Shown one piece after another: positions 36,579 to 44,781 of a stretch of 64,000 bases of DNA. Position numbers and translations under genes: made by a program. The stretch lies in assembly GCF_039543385.1 (NCBI RefSeq), contig NZ_BAABJQ010000015.1:152239-216238 (forward strand), in the 5' to 3' direction. Below the pieces are notes generated by a model, which saw nothing but the letters and a program-made list of their open reading frames with translations, did not search any database and had not been told where the DNA came from. Source of the stretch: Rugosimonospora acidiphila. GTDB taxonomy: Bacteria; Actinomycetota; Actinomycetes; Mycobacteriales; Micromonosporaceae. Position 1 is the stretch's first letter. Every line of letters starts with the position of its first letter.

Positions 36579-37469
36579 ATGACCGACTTCGAGACCCACT
36601 TCGTCACGTCCCACGACGGCACCCGCGTCGGCTACCGCCAGCTCGGCCAGGGGCCGGGCATCGTGCTCCTGCACGGCTCGATGGAATCGGCACAGAATCA
36701 CATGCAGCTGGCGTCCGCGCTGGCCGACAGGTTCACCGTCTACCTGCCCGACCGCCGCGGACGCGGAATGACCGGTCCTTACGGCGACGGGTATGGCATC
36801 GCCCGCGAAGTCGAGGATCTGCGGGCGGTATTGACCGCGACCGGTGCCCGCGATGTCTTCGGGGTCAGCGCGAGCGGGCTCGTCGCCCTCCAGGCCGCCG
36901 TCTCACTGCCGGAGATCGAGCGCGTCGCGGTCTACGAGCCGGCCTTGTTGGTCGACGGATACGACCAGGGGCTTGTCGATTGGATCGACCGGTTCGACCG
37001 CGAGATCGGCGACGGCGACGTCTCGGCCGCCATGGTCACCAGCATGATCGGCCTCAAACTCGGCCCGGCGATGCTCAACTACCTGCCGCGCTGGCTGCTC
37101 GAAGGCTTCACCAACCTGGCCATGAAGAGCGAGGACAAGTCGGCCGGCCCCGACGACGTCACGATGCGCAAACTCGCACCGACCATCGGCTACGAGGGCC
37201 GCCTGATCCGCGAGATGGCCGGCACGCTGCACACGTTCCAGGACCTGACGACGCCGGTACTGCTCCTCGGTGGCAGCAAGGGGCTCGAATTCCTGAAGCC
37301 CAGCCTTGACGCGCTCGAGCAGACGCTGCCGAACGCGACCCGGATCGAATTCGCCGGACTCGACCACGGTGGATCCTCCGACGTCACCAAGGCCAACGCG
37401 GGCGGGAAACCGGAGGTCGTCGCCCCGGAACTCCGGCGCTTCTTCAGTGCCGTGCGCGTCGAGCGATGA
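36579..37469 (+). CDS. Alpha/beta hydrolase under PadR control
   Basis: 296 residues. The oxyanion region is IVLLHGSMESAQNH, the nucleophile elbow GVSASG, and the end LDHGGSSDVT carries the likely catalytic His. Hydrolases of this group include esterases and haloperoxidase-like enzymes, and the substrate is unknown. The ATG coincides with the predicted transcription start, so the mRNA is probably leaderless. Divergent PadR and the doubled operator suggest an inducible detoxification gene. Confidence 0.82.
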   Translation: MTDFETHFVTSHDGTRVGYRQLGQGPGIVLLHGSMESAQNHMQLASALADRFTVYLPDRRGRGMTGPYGDGYGIAREVEDLRAVLTATGARDVFGVSASGLVALQAAVSLPEIERVAVYEPALLVDGYDQGLVDWIDRFDREIGDGDVSAAMVTSMIGLKLGPAMLNYLPRWLLEGFTNLAMKSEDKSAGPDDVTMRKLAPTIGYEGRLIREMAGTLHTFQDLTTPVLLLGGSKGLEFLKPSLDALEQTLPNATRIEFAGLDHGGSSDVTKANAGGKPEVVAPELRRFFSAVRVER

Positions 37470-37530
37470 CATGACCAGGGTGCGACCCGGCACGCTGGTC
37501 CCATCGCGGCACTCGACAACGCCCAGCCCA

Positions 37531-37568
37531 CCGGCCCGCCCCGCCGCTCCGGCGGCGCGGCGGGCCGG
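37531..37568. terminator. GC hairpin between convergent hydrolase and sigma-factor genes
   Basis: An 18-bp arm starting CCGGCCCGCC at 37531 pairs with its complement ending GGCGGGCCGG at 37568, with one mismatch, one wobble pair and a tiny loop. It lies 61 bp after the hydrolase stop and 90 bp from the sigma gene stop, so it can serve both directions. Confidence 0.6.
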
Positions 37569-37657
37569 CGCGCCCTTGGCCGATCCGCCGCCATCCGGCC
37601 GGGCGCCTGGATGCGCGTGGATCGGCGGCGGCTGGGCAACGGTCCGCACCTCGGCGG

Positions 37658-38593
37658 CTACCTGCCGGTGGAGGTGCCGGTCGCGTCGTTGGGTGCCGAG
37701 AGGCCCCGGGCGCGGCGTTGCAGGACGGCCTCCCGCCGCAGGTACGACAGCTTCTCGGGATTGCGTACGGCGTAGAGGCCGGCGATGAGGCCGCCGTCGA
37801 CGCGTACCGTCATCACGGCGTCGATCTCGCCGTTGATCCTGACTATCAGCGCCGGGTAGCCGTTGACGGGTGCCGGATGCAGCGACGCCACGGCGGCGAC
37901 CCGGCCGAGTACCTCGGCCACCCGCTCGGCCCCGACGATGGGTCCCTGCCCGGCCGGCACGACTCCCCCGCCGTCGGCGAGGAGCACGACCTCCGGCGCG
38001 AGGATGTCGAGCAGGTGCTGCAGGTCGCCGGTTTCCACCGCACGCCGAAAGGCCTCGATCGCGCCCCGGGTCTCCGTCACGGAGACGACCTCGCGCGGTC
38101 GGCGCGCGGCGACGTGCGCCCGGGCGCGGTGGGCGATCTGGCGGACCGTTGCCGGGTTCTTGCCGACGGCGGCCGCGATCTCGTCATAATCCAGGTCGAA
38201 CACCTCGCGCAGCACGAACACCGCCCGCTCGGTCGGGGTGAGCGTCTCCAGCACGAGCAGCATCGCCATCGACACGCTGTCGGCCAACTCGACGTCCTCG
38301 GCCACGTCGGGCGCGGTCAGCAGCGGCTCGGGCAGCCAGGGTCCGACGTAGGACTCCTTGCGCCGGCGCAGCGTACGCAACCGGCTCAGCGCCTGACGAG
38401 TGGTGATCCGCACCAGATAGGCCCGCTGATCCAGCACCGTGTCCAGGTCGACGCCCACCCACCGCAACCAGGTCTCCTGCAGGACGTCCTCCGCGTCCAC
38501 GGCCGAGCCGAGCATCTCGTACGCGACGGTGAACAGCAGGTTGCGATGGGCGAGGAACGCCTCGGTGGCCGGGTCCACGGTCCGCGCGCTCAT
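37658..38593 (-). CDS. ECF41-family RNA polymerase sigma factor
   Basis: 311 residues with AGGAG 8 nt upstream. Sigma region 2 (about 10-75) includes AYEMLGSAVDAEDVLQETWLRW. Region 4 (about 120-170) includes LTPTERAVFVLREVFDLDYDEIAAAVGKNPATVRQIAHRARAHV. A SnoaL/NTF2-like C-terminal extension (about 180-311) carries the ECF41 hallmarks DGGG (DGGGVV) and NPEKL (family NPDKL). In this group the extension, not a separate anti-sigma factor, controls activity. It is divergent from a carboxymuconolactone decarboxylase homologue, the standard ECF41 target type, and an ECF41-like promoter lies upstream of each gene. Confidence 0.93.
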   Translation of the reverse strand: MSARTVDPATEAFLAHRNLLFTVAYEMLGSAVDAEDVLQETWLRWVGVDLDTVLDQRAYLVRITTRQALSRLRTLRRRKESYVGPWLPEPLLTAPDVAEDVELADSVSMAMLLVLETLTPTERAVFVLREVFDLDYDEIAAAVGKNPATVRQIAHRARAHVAARRPREVVSVTETRGAIEAFRRAVETGDLQHLLDILAPEVVLLADGGGVVPAGQGPIVGAERVAEVLGRVAAVASLHPAPVNGYPALIVRINGEIDAVMTVRVDGGLIAGLYAVRNPEKLSYLRREAVLQRRARGLSAPNDATGTSTGR

Positions 38594-38632
38594 TGCCGAC
38601 TCCTGCCTGTCGCTCGACTGTGCCACCCACAA

Positions 38633-38659
38633 GACGCCGGACACCATCACCGTGTGACA
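38633..38659 (-). promoter_or_regulatory. ECF41-type promoter for the sigma gene itself
   Basis: On the minus strand TGTCACA (38659-38653), a 16-bp spacer and CGTC (38636-38633) reproduce the ECF41 consensus exactly. The start of transcription would be about 33 nt before the sigma ATG, implying autoregulation. Confidence 0.7.
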
Positions 38660-38693
38660 CCCGCGATCGGTGGCCTACGCCACACGGCCACGC

Positions 38694-38720
38694 TGTCACG
38701 CGGATCGGGGCGCCGGCGTC
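38694..38720 (+). promoter_or_regulatory. ECF41-type promoter for the decarboxylase homologue
   Basis: TGTCACG (38694-38700), a 16-bp spacer and CGTC (38717-38720) match the ECF41 consensus TGTCACA-N16-CGTC with one mismatch. It gives a leader of about 55 nt before the ATG at 38783 and lies 34 bp from the oppositely oriented sigma-gene promoter. Confidence 0.7.
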
Positions 38721-38782
38721 TGGATGTCCGTGAGGCACCAATCCTCAAACCACCAGTGAGATCGAGAAGGGAAGACCTCACC

Positions 38783-39289
38783 ATGTCCACGATCACCACA
38801 ACCACGCGGGACGACCTCGAGTCGCGACTGCCCGACCCCACCCAGTTCTTCCCCGAGCTCGTAGGAGTGGCCGGAACCCTGGTCAAGGCGATCCAGAACG
38901 GCTCGGTTCCGCAGACCACCATCGGCCTGGTACAGCTGCGCGGCGGGCAGATCTCCGGCAGCACGTACCACACCATCGGGCAGACCGACCAGCTCCGCAG
39001 GATCGGGGAGACCGAGGAGCGCATCACCGCGGTGGCGTCCTGGCGGGACGCCCCCTACTTCACCGACGCCGAACGCGTCGCGCTGGAACTCGTCGAGGCC
39101 GTACTCACCCCGAACCCGTCCGGGGAACGCGTTTCCGACGAGCTGTACGCCAGGGCGAGCGCGCACTACGACGACAAGGGACTGTGGACCCTCACCCTGG
39201 CGATCAGCCTGATCTGCTACTTCATCCCCGTCGCTCTCATCGGCAAGCCGATCCCCGGCATGCCCCCCGGTAAGAACTACAGCCGATAA
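38783..39289 (+). CDS. Carboxymuconolactone decarboxylase/AhpD-family protein without the catalytic cysteines
   Basis: 168 residues, all-helical. Family features are LVQLRGGQISGS, IGETEERITAVASWRDAPYFTDAERVALELVEAV and a C-terminal NPIPG-like end (KPIPGMPPGK). The usual redox motif GCxYC-xxxH reads GSTYH-TIGQ here, so both Cys and the following His are missing. Peroxidase or reductase activity by the AhpD mechanism is therefore unlikely. GAAGGGA lies about 10 nt before the ATG. Its promoter matches the adjacent ECF41 sigma factor. A binding, sensing or chaperone-like role is possible. Confidence 0.85.
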   Translation: MSTITTTTRDDLESRLPDPTQFFPELVGVAGTLVKAIQNGSVPQTTIGLVQLRGGQISGSTYHTIGQTDQLRRIGETEERITAVASWRDAPYFTDAERVALELVEAVLTPNPSGERVSDELYARASAHYDDKGLWTLTLAISLICYFIPVALIGKPIPGMPPGKNYSR

Positions 39290-39329
39290 CGCCACGGCGA
39301 GTCGCGGGGGGACGCGTCGCGGTACCGCC

Positions 39330-39366
39330 CGGGTGGGGTGTCCGTCTCCGGCGGGCGCCCCACCCG
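39330..39366 (+). terminator. Hairpin after the decarboxylase homologue
   Basis: CGGGTGGGG (39330-39338) pairs with CCCCACCCG (39358-39366) around a GC-rich 19-nt loop, 41 bp after the stop codon. Confidence 0.5.
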
Positions 39367-39438
39367 AGCCGGGGCCCGAGCGTGCCGCGGTCGGCTGGCA
39401 GCCCAGATCTGTCGCATCGACCACCTAAACTGTCCGCC

Positions 39439-41505
39439 ATGATGGCGCAGGCACGGCTTCGCCTGCTGCGGCTCGGCGACTGGCGCAGCACCCGCATCGC
39501 GACCTTCACCGCCGGGCTCGCGGTCGCGGCGGCCTGGGTGCCAACGGTGCTGCTGGAGCCGTGGACGCGATCGTTCCTCGATATCTACAGTCGCTACGAT
39601 GCGGTCCTCGCCGCCCTGGCCGTGTCACTCATCGTCGGCTTCACGGGGGCGTGCCTGTTCAACCGGTGCGCGATGGTGGTGGCGTTCGCCGCCGTCAGGC
39701 GGCGGCGCGCGATCGTGCTCGCCGCCGTACTCGGCGCGTTCACGGCCGCCATGGCTACCTGCGAGCTGGCCGGGGCCGGAGCGATCGCCGAGCGCTGCGT
39801 CGTGTGGGCCACGATCGGGTCGTGCGTGCTCACCTTCCTGATCCTGTCGGTGTGGGACTCGAGGACGATGTGGCTGAACTTCGGAGCCATTCTTGGCCTG
39901 ATGATCCCCCTGGTGGCGTGGTCAGTCGCCCGACGCGAGCATCATCTCCCGCCACTCACGGCGGCGCTGAGTGTCGCCGCCCAGAGCCTGTTCGCGCTCG
40001 CCGTCGGCACCAGCTGCGCGTGGCTGGTGCTGCGCTGGACCCACGGGCTCCCGCCGCGGTGGCGCTGGCTGCGCGTGCCGGCCGCCGCGGCCGTGGCCGC
40101 CTATCCGCTGTTCCTCCTGCTGGCCAACCAGCTGCTCGGCGGCATCGACGAGGTGGCGCTGCTGCCGATCATGGCGACGCTGGTGGTGCTGGCATGGCGG
40201 GCCATGGCGCGCGGCGGACGATTGGCGGTCAGGGCCGCCGCGGATGCCGTCGGCGCGCTCGGGCTCGGGGTGGTCGCGGTGCTGACGCTGGCGTGGCTGG
40301 CCAACGTGCTCGACCTGCCCCGCACGGAGGTCGATGCCGTCAAGGGGGTCGCCGCACGGCTGCGCGACGTGATCGACCTGCCGTGGTGGTTGTGGGCGCT
40401 GGTCTACGCGGCGCTGACCGGCGCGCAGCTCGCACTGGCATTCGGGCCCCGCTGGGCGACGAGGATGCGCTCCGGGGTCCGGCGGGTCACCGCTGGGGTC
40501 AGGCTCGGCGCCCGGACCGGGTCGATCACCGGCACGGTGCTGATGTTCGCCGCGTTCCTGGTGGCCCTCGCCCCCGTCGCGGTCACCCCGGTGCTCGCGC
40601 ACCGCATGCGCGCGCACTACACGGCCTCGCTGAGCGCGCAGGCCGCTGCCGAGCGGGAGCAGGCGATCTCGCAGGCGGTGACCCGGGCGTTCTCGGTGCC
40701 GAATCCGCCGGACGTGCCCGTGCTACGCGCGATGTTGGCCGACATCCACACGATCGATCATCCGCACCGCGCCGGGGACGGGCCGACCGGCACCGAGGCG
40801 GCGCTGATCCGGCAACTCGGCCAGCTGCAGGGCCAGGCCCGCCAGAAGGCCCCCCATGCGGCCGGGTCCGACGCCGCCCCGGACACCGCACCACCGCATC
40901 CGGACGCGGCAGCGGGGTTCGCCGGGACGCCCTCGGACGCGGCCGATCTCAGTCGACGGCTGACCACCGTCCAGGACCAGGACGAGCGCACCGATCAGCG
41001 TCGGGAAGCGGCCGACGAGGCGGCGGACCTGGCCGCCAGCACCCTCACCACCGTGCTGGACTCGGTGCCCCTGCCGTTCGGCATCGACCGTTTCGAGGTT
41101 GTCGGGCTGGTCCGCGGCTACCTGGAGGGCCTGGCCGAGTCGCCGATCGGCGAGGCCTTCCAGAGGTGGACACAGCTGGCCGCGGGCGGCACCGACCCGC
41201 CGGCCGGCTCGACCACCGACGCGACGGCGTTAGTCGAGCCCAACGCGCAGTTGCTCGAGTTCCAGGCGAGCCTGCTGTATTTCCAGACGAGGCTGGACAC
41301 CAAGGCGGGCGCCAGCACCACGGCGGACGACCGCGTCCGGCAGGAGACGCAGCAGAACCCGCTGCTGGCGGCGGTCGACATGGCCAACCAGACCCGGTTT
41401 CTGCGTACCGGTGCCGGTGTGTGCGTGGGGTGCAACCACCCCGGCGACCTCTACCACCGGTTTGAGGATCCCGGGCTGGAGGTCAGGCCCGAGTTCATCA
41501 GGTGA
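39439..41505 (+). CDS. Polytopic membrane protein of unknown function with large C-terminal domain
   Basis: I do not recognise the family. 688 residues: about 10-11 hydrophobic helices in residues 15-395 (for example around 20-40, 54-74, 88-112, 117-137, 142-162, 375-395), then a soluble tail of about 290 residues. The tail has an Ala/Glu/Gln/Arg-rich coiled-coil-like stretch (RAHYTASLSAQAAAEREQAI), a Pro/Asp-rich low-complexity part, another charged segment (VQDQDERTDQRREAADEAAD) and, near the end, CVGC. ATG 39439 sits 8 bp after a TAAACT -10-like box (39426-39431), suggesting a leaderless transcript. No neighbour shares its strand closely. Codon use is native. Confidence 0.75.
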   Translation: MMAQARLRLLRLGDWRSTRIATFTAGLAVAAAWVPTVLLEPWTRSFLDIYSRYDAVLAALAVSLIVGFTGACLFNRCAMVVAFAAVRRRRAIVLAAVLGAFTAAMATCELAGAGAIAERCVVWATIGSCVLTFLILSVWDSRTMWLNFGAILGLMIPLVAWSVARREHHLPPLTAALSVAAQSLFALAVGTSCAWLVLRWTHGLPPRWRWLRVPAAAAVAAYPLFLLLANQLLGGIDEVALLPIMATLVVLAWRAMARGGRLAVRAAADAVGALGLGVVAVLTLAWLANVLDLPRTEVDAVKGVAARLRDVIDLPWWLWALVYAALTGAQLALAFGPRWATRMRSGVRRVTAGVRLGARTGSITGTVLMFAAFLVALAPVAVTPVLAHRMRAHYTASLSAQAAAEREQAISQAVTRAFSVPNPPDVPVLRAMLADIHTIDHPHRAGDGPTGTEAALIRQLGQLQGQARQKAPHAAGSDAAPDTAPPHPDAAAGFAGTPSDAADLSRRLTTVQDQDERTDQRREAADEAADLAASTLTTVLDSVPLPFGIDRFEVVGLVRGYLEGLAESPIGEAFQRWTQLAAGGTDPPAGSTTDATALVEPNAQLLEFQASLLYFQTRLDTKAGASTTADDRVRQETQQNPLLAAVDMANQTRFLRTGAGVCVGCNHPGDLYHRFEDPGLEVRPEFIR

Positions 41506-41688
41506 CCGTGCGCGGCCGGACGATCAGGGTCCCGTCGCCGCGTTCGCCATGGTGGCGGGGGTGCGAGGGCGTACCGCCCGAGATTCGGGTGGAACCCCTG
41601 TTCGGCGACCAGACCGGCGGCCCGCCGCGAAGGCGCCGACCGGGAGCGACTCCGGGTCGGCGCGTTCACGCGCTATGAGGCGGCGGAC

Positions 41689-42432
41689 CTAATCAAGGTG
41701 CCGGGCGAAGAACCGCGACGCGCTGCCCGTCTCGGTCGCGGGGGTCTCCCCATGCTTGCCGGGGTTGGCATGCAGCGTCTTGTCGGCCGACGCCAGCGCG
41801 TCGAACAGCGCCAGTCCCTGGTCCCGCGGCACCCGCTCGTCATCCCACTGAAGCAGGAACCGCACCGGTACGGTGATCTGAGCGGCGGTGGCGGCCAGCC
41901 CGTGCACGCCGAGCAGGCCCAGCACCGCCGCGCGGATCCTGGGCTCCGCGGCGACCAAGGGGACGCCGAGGCCGCAGCCCATCGACATGCCCCAGTAGCC
42001 GGCGGGGCCGGCGCCCACGACGTCGAGCTCTCCGATCGCGGTCAAGACCGCCCGCCACTCCGCGACAGCCTGGTCGGTCAGGAACGTGTGCATGGTCGCC
42101 AGCCGTGCGGCGAGGTCCTCACCCGTGGCCACGGCGGACCGTAGGTCGGCCGCGATCCGGGCGAACTGTTCGGTCTTCGGCCGGTCGCCGTGGTTGGGCG
42201 CGTCGATCGCGACCACCGCGAAACCGCCCTCGGCGACGAACTGGCGGGCGCGGGCCACGATGCCGGGGGCCTTCTTGTGCTGCCCGCCTCCGTGCCCCAT
42301 CAGGATCAGCGGACGCGCCCCGGCGGCGTCCTCGGGTGTCCACAGCACACCGGGAATCTCACCAAAGGTGAAGGGAAGGGTGAACAGCCGTTCGATGACG
42401 CCGTCGGACGACGTCGCGGAGATGAAGCGCAA
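41689..42432 (-). CDS. Alpha/beta hydrolase (dienelactone hydrolase-like)
   Basis: 247 residues. The elements are LILMGHGGGQHK (oxyanion strand), VAIDAPNHGDRP, the nucleophile elbow GMSMG, QWDDERVP with the acidic residue, and NPGKHGE with the likely catalytic His. Such proteins are common short esterases of unknown substrate. The start appears to be TTG at 42432 with AAAGG about 12 nt upstream; no ATG or GTG precedes the conserved FISATSSDGV beginning. It lies on the same strand as, and 197 bp downstream of, the carboxylesterase. Confidence 0.75.
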   Translation of the reverse strand: MRFISATSSDGVIERLFTLPFTFGEIPGVLWTPEDAAGARPLILMGHGGGQHKKAPGIVARARQFVAEGGFAVVAIDAPNHGDRPKTEQFARIAADLRSAVATGEDLAARLATMHTFLTDQAVAEWRAVLTAIGELDVVGAGPAGYWGMSMGCGLGVPLVAAEPRIRAAVLGLLGVHGLAATAAQITVPVRFLLQWDDERVPRDQGLALFDALASADKTLHANPGKHGETPATETGSASRFFARHLD

Positions 42433-42629
42433 AGCGTTTCGGGCCTTTCGGGATGCCTTGTGCGGGCGCTCCCTAGACCATGCGTGGGAGGGAGCCCCGA
42501 CCTGTCACAGCGTTGATCGGTCTCACCTCCTCGGGTCGCGGCAGTGCACGGCGCCGCAAAACCTACCACAGGCACGGCCTCGGGGTGCGGGCCCTCGCGG
42601 ACCCGCACCCCGGCTTCGATCCGGCGGCG

Positions 42630-44240
42630 TCAGCCGTCGATCGAGGACCAGAAGCCGCACTGGTGCTCGGCGGCCAGGTCGACCGTCCGGATCCCGTTCG
42701 GCGTCAGCGACCGCACCGTCGTGGTCGAGCCCTGGAACCGGCTCCAGTCGGGGGTGCCGGGCCGGTTCGGGTTGCCGTTGTGCGCGAAGGCGCTCCAGTA
42801 GCCGATCATCTGGTTGGAGAGCTGGTGCTGCGCCGCCGTGGCCGGGCCCGGGAACTGCTCGTCGTCGAAGATGTACTGCAGTTCGCTGGCGTGGAAGGCA
42901 CCGGTGGCGAAGCTCGGCGGCGGGCTGTCCGACGCCCAGGGCGAGTTCTCGTCCGCGAACTCGTACGCGTAGGTGGGCACGTACCTGGACAGCGCGCGGT
43001 CGGTGGTCAATGCCGGGCAGGACCAGGCCCGGTCGGTCCATACGGCCGCCAGCGCCTCACTCGGCGACGCGTAGTCGCTGACCGGGTACCGGGCCAGCAC
43101 CCGCTGCGCGTCGGCCGCGCCGAGCACCGACTCGACCTCGTTCTGGTAGTCGTCGACGGTGACCACGTGCGAGGTGAACTGTTCGATCGCCGCCACGAAC
43201 ATCCGGTGCTCGTCCCGGGTGGTGCCCTGGATCACCGGTACCCGGTTGAACCGGCCGGTCGCCACGGCCTGCGCCGGGCTGATCGGCAGCAGCCCGCCGC
43301 CGTACACCGGCCCGTAGCCCTGACCCCCGGCGGACGCCTCGAGCAGGGTTGCCACCGGTACCGCGCGCAGGCACGCCGCCACCGTCGCGGGGTCGGCACA
43401 GCCGACCCGCTGCGCCAGCGCCGAGCCCTCCTGCTCCGCGACCGCCCGGGCCCGTGGGTACCAGTTGCCACCGTCCTGGTACGGCCACTCGGTCGTCACC
43501 GCGCACGGCCCGCTCTCCATCACGGCCCGTTGGAACAGGCCGGCGGAGGACGGCGCCGCCAGGTGCGAGCAGGTGCTCACGCTGCCGGCCGACTCGCCGA
43601 CGAGCGTGACGTTGTGCGGGTCGCCACCGAACGCCGCGACGTTGCGCCGCACCCAGCGCAGCGCGGCCTGCTGGTCCTGCAGCCCGTAGTTGCCGGACTG
43701 GTCGCCGCCGAGCGCCGGGTTGGCCAGGAAACCGAAGACGCCGAGCCGGTAGTTGGCGGTCACCACTACCACGTCGCCCTGGTCAGTGAGCCGGTCGGCG
43801 CCGTAGAGCCGGGCCGAGCCGGAGTAGAACCCGCCGCCGTGCACGAAGAAGACGACGGGCAGCTTCCGGCCGGAGGTCCGCCGCGGCGTGGTCACGTTGA
43901 GGTACAGGCAGTCCTCGTTGTCGCTGGGCGCGTCGCCGAGGAAGCCGGCGGTCTGCGGGCAGTCGTTGCCTGGCCGGGTGGCGTCCCGGACCCCGGTCCA
44001 CGACGCCGCCGGCTGCGGTGCCGTCCAGCGCAGCGCCGCGACGGGCGCAGCCGCGTACGGGATGCCCTGGAAGGTGCGGTGGGTCGCCTCGGCGGTGCCG
44101 CGCACGGCACCGGCGTCGGTCCGCACGACGGTGCTGTCCACAGTGGACTTCCCCGCTCCGCCGGCCGCCGCCGCGGCGCCCGCGCTGACCAGCACGGCGG
44201 CCAGACCGATGGCGATCCCCGCACCGATTCGATGTTTCAT
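42630..44240 (-). CDS. Secreted type B carboxylesterase/lipase
   Basis: 536 residues. A signal peptide (about 1-27) is followed by the cholinesterase-type fold: FQGIPYAAAPVAALRW, the signature EDCLYLNV, VVFFVHGGGFYSG (oxyanion), nucleophile GESAGS, and FHASELQYIF carrying the catalytic His. The enzyme hydrolyses carboxylic esters outside the cell. ATG 44240 has AAGGGA 10 nt upstream and gives the signal peptide. A compact inverted repeat lies 19 bp before the start, a possible operator. Confidence 0.9.
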   Translation of the reverse strand: MKHRIGAGIAIGLAAVLVSAGAAAAAGGAGKSTVDSTVVRTDAGAVRGTAEATHRTFQGIPYAAAPVAALRWTAPQPAASWTGVRDATRPGNDCPQTAGFLGDAPSDNEDCLYLNVTTPRRTSGRKLPVVFFVHGGGFYSGSARLYGADRLTDQGDVVVVTANYRLGVFGFLANPALGGDQSGNYGLQDQQAALRWVRRNVAAFGGDPHNVTLVGESAGSVSTCSHLAAPSSAGLFQRAVMESGPCAVTTEWPYQDGGNWYPRARAVAEQEGSALAQRVGCADPATVAACLRAVPVATLLEASAGGQGYGPVYGGGLLPISPAQAVATGRFNRVPVIQGTTRDEHRMFVAAIEQFTSHVVTVDDYQNEVESVLGAADAQRVLARYPVSDYASPSEALAAVWTDRAWSCPALTTDRALSRYVPTYAYEFADENSPWASDSPPPSFATGAFHASELQYIFDDEQFPGPATAAQHQLSNQMIGYWSAFAHNGNPNRPGTPDWSRFQGSTTTVRSLTPNGIRTVDLAAEHQCGFWSSIDG

Positions 44241-44258
44241 CGCTGTGTCCCTTCTCGA

Positions 44259-44287
44259 CAGTGTCGGCTGTGTCGACACCGATACTG
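44259..44287. promoter_or_regulatory. Candidate operator at the carboxylesterase start
   Basis: CAGTGTCGG (44259-44267) and CCGATACTG (44279-44287) are inverted arms with one mismatch. Inside lies the perfect palindrome GTGTCGACAC (44270-44279). It begins 19 bp upstream of the ATG on the minus strand. Confidence 0.45.
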
Positions 44288-44430
44288 CCGGCGGCACGGC
44301 GGCCGGACACGGGCACCAGAACCCCAATCGGGGGTGGAGTTAGTACCACCATTTCCAGGAGAGAGGGACGGAGGTCCACCCTCCGAGTCGAACCGACGCC
44401 ACCGGGCTGGGACCACTCGCTCGACGGCCG

Positions 44431-44727
44431 CTAAGGCGTGCCTGCCGGATCAGGAGACTGGGGGCTGCGGTCTGGCCATGGGTTGACGAGGTGACCGTTG
44501 TCGATCGCTTCGCGCGACTGCTCGTCGTTGCGGTACCGCAACGGAATGATCGATAGCGGTAGCGGCTGGCCGGTCAGGCGCGATCGTGCGCGGATTGGTC
44601 GCACGAACGGTCGCGGTCCTGGCCCCGTGGCGATCCAGGCAGCCAGCGATACCTCGATGTCGCCCATGGGGTGGCCGATGGTCACGAGGATGTCGTCGGG
44701 GTCGGGTGTCTGGGCCGTGGCGCTCAT
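44431..44727 (-). CDS. Small hypothetical protein downstream of the STAND NTPase
   Basis: 98 residues, no recognised domain, no signal or membrane segment. The middle (about 35-80) is basic and Pro-rich (PFVRPIRARSRLTGQPLPLSIIPLRYRNDEQSR), the end Pro/Asp-rich. Third-position GC is native, which supports coding. ATG 44727 lies 54 bp after the stop of the NB-ARC/WD40 gene on the same strand, so the two may share a transcript; a -10-like element (CATACC) before the ATG also allows a separate leaderless mRNA. Confidence 0.6.
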   Translation of the reverse strand: MSATAQTPDPDDILVTIGHPMGDIEVSLAAWIATGPGPRPFVRPIRARSRLTGQPLPLSIIPLRYRNDEQSREAIDNGHLVNPWPDRSPQSPDPAGTP

Positions 44728-44781
44728 CCGCTGATGGTATGCCCGGTGCCGGCAGGCCAACTTGCTGTCGACCGGGCGGGG

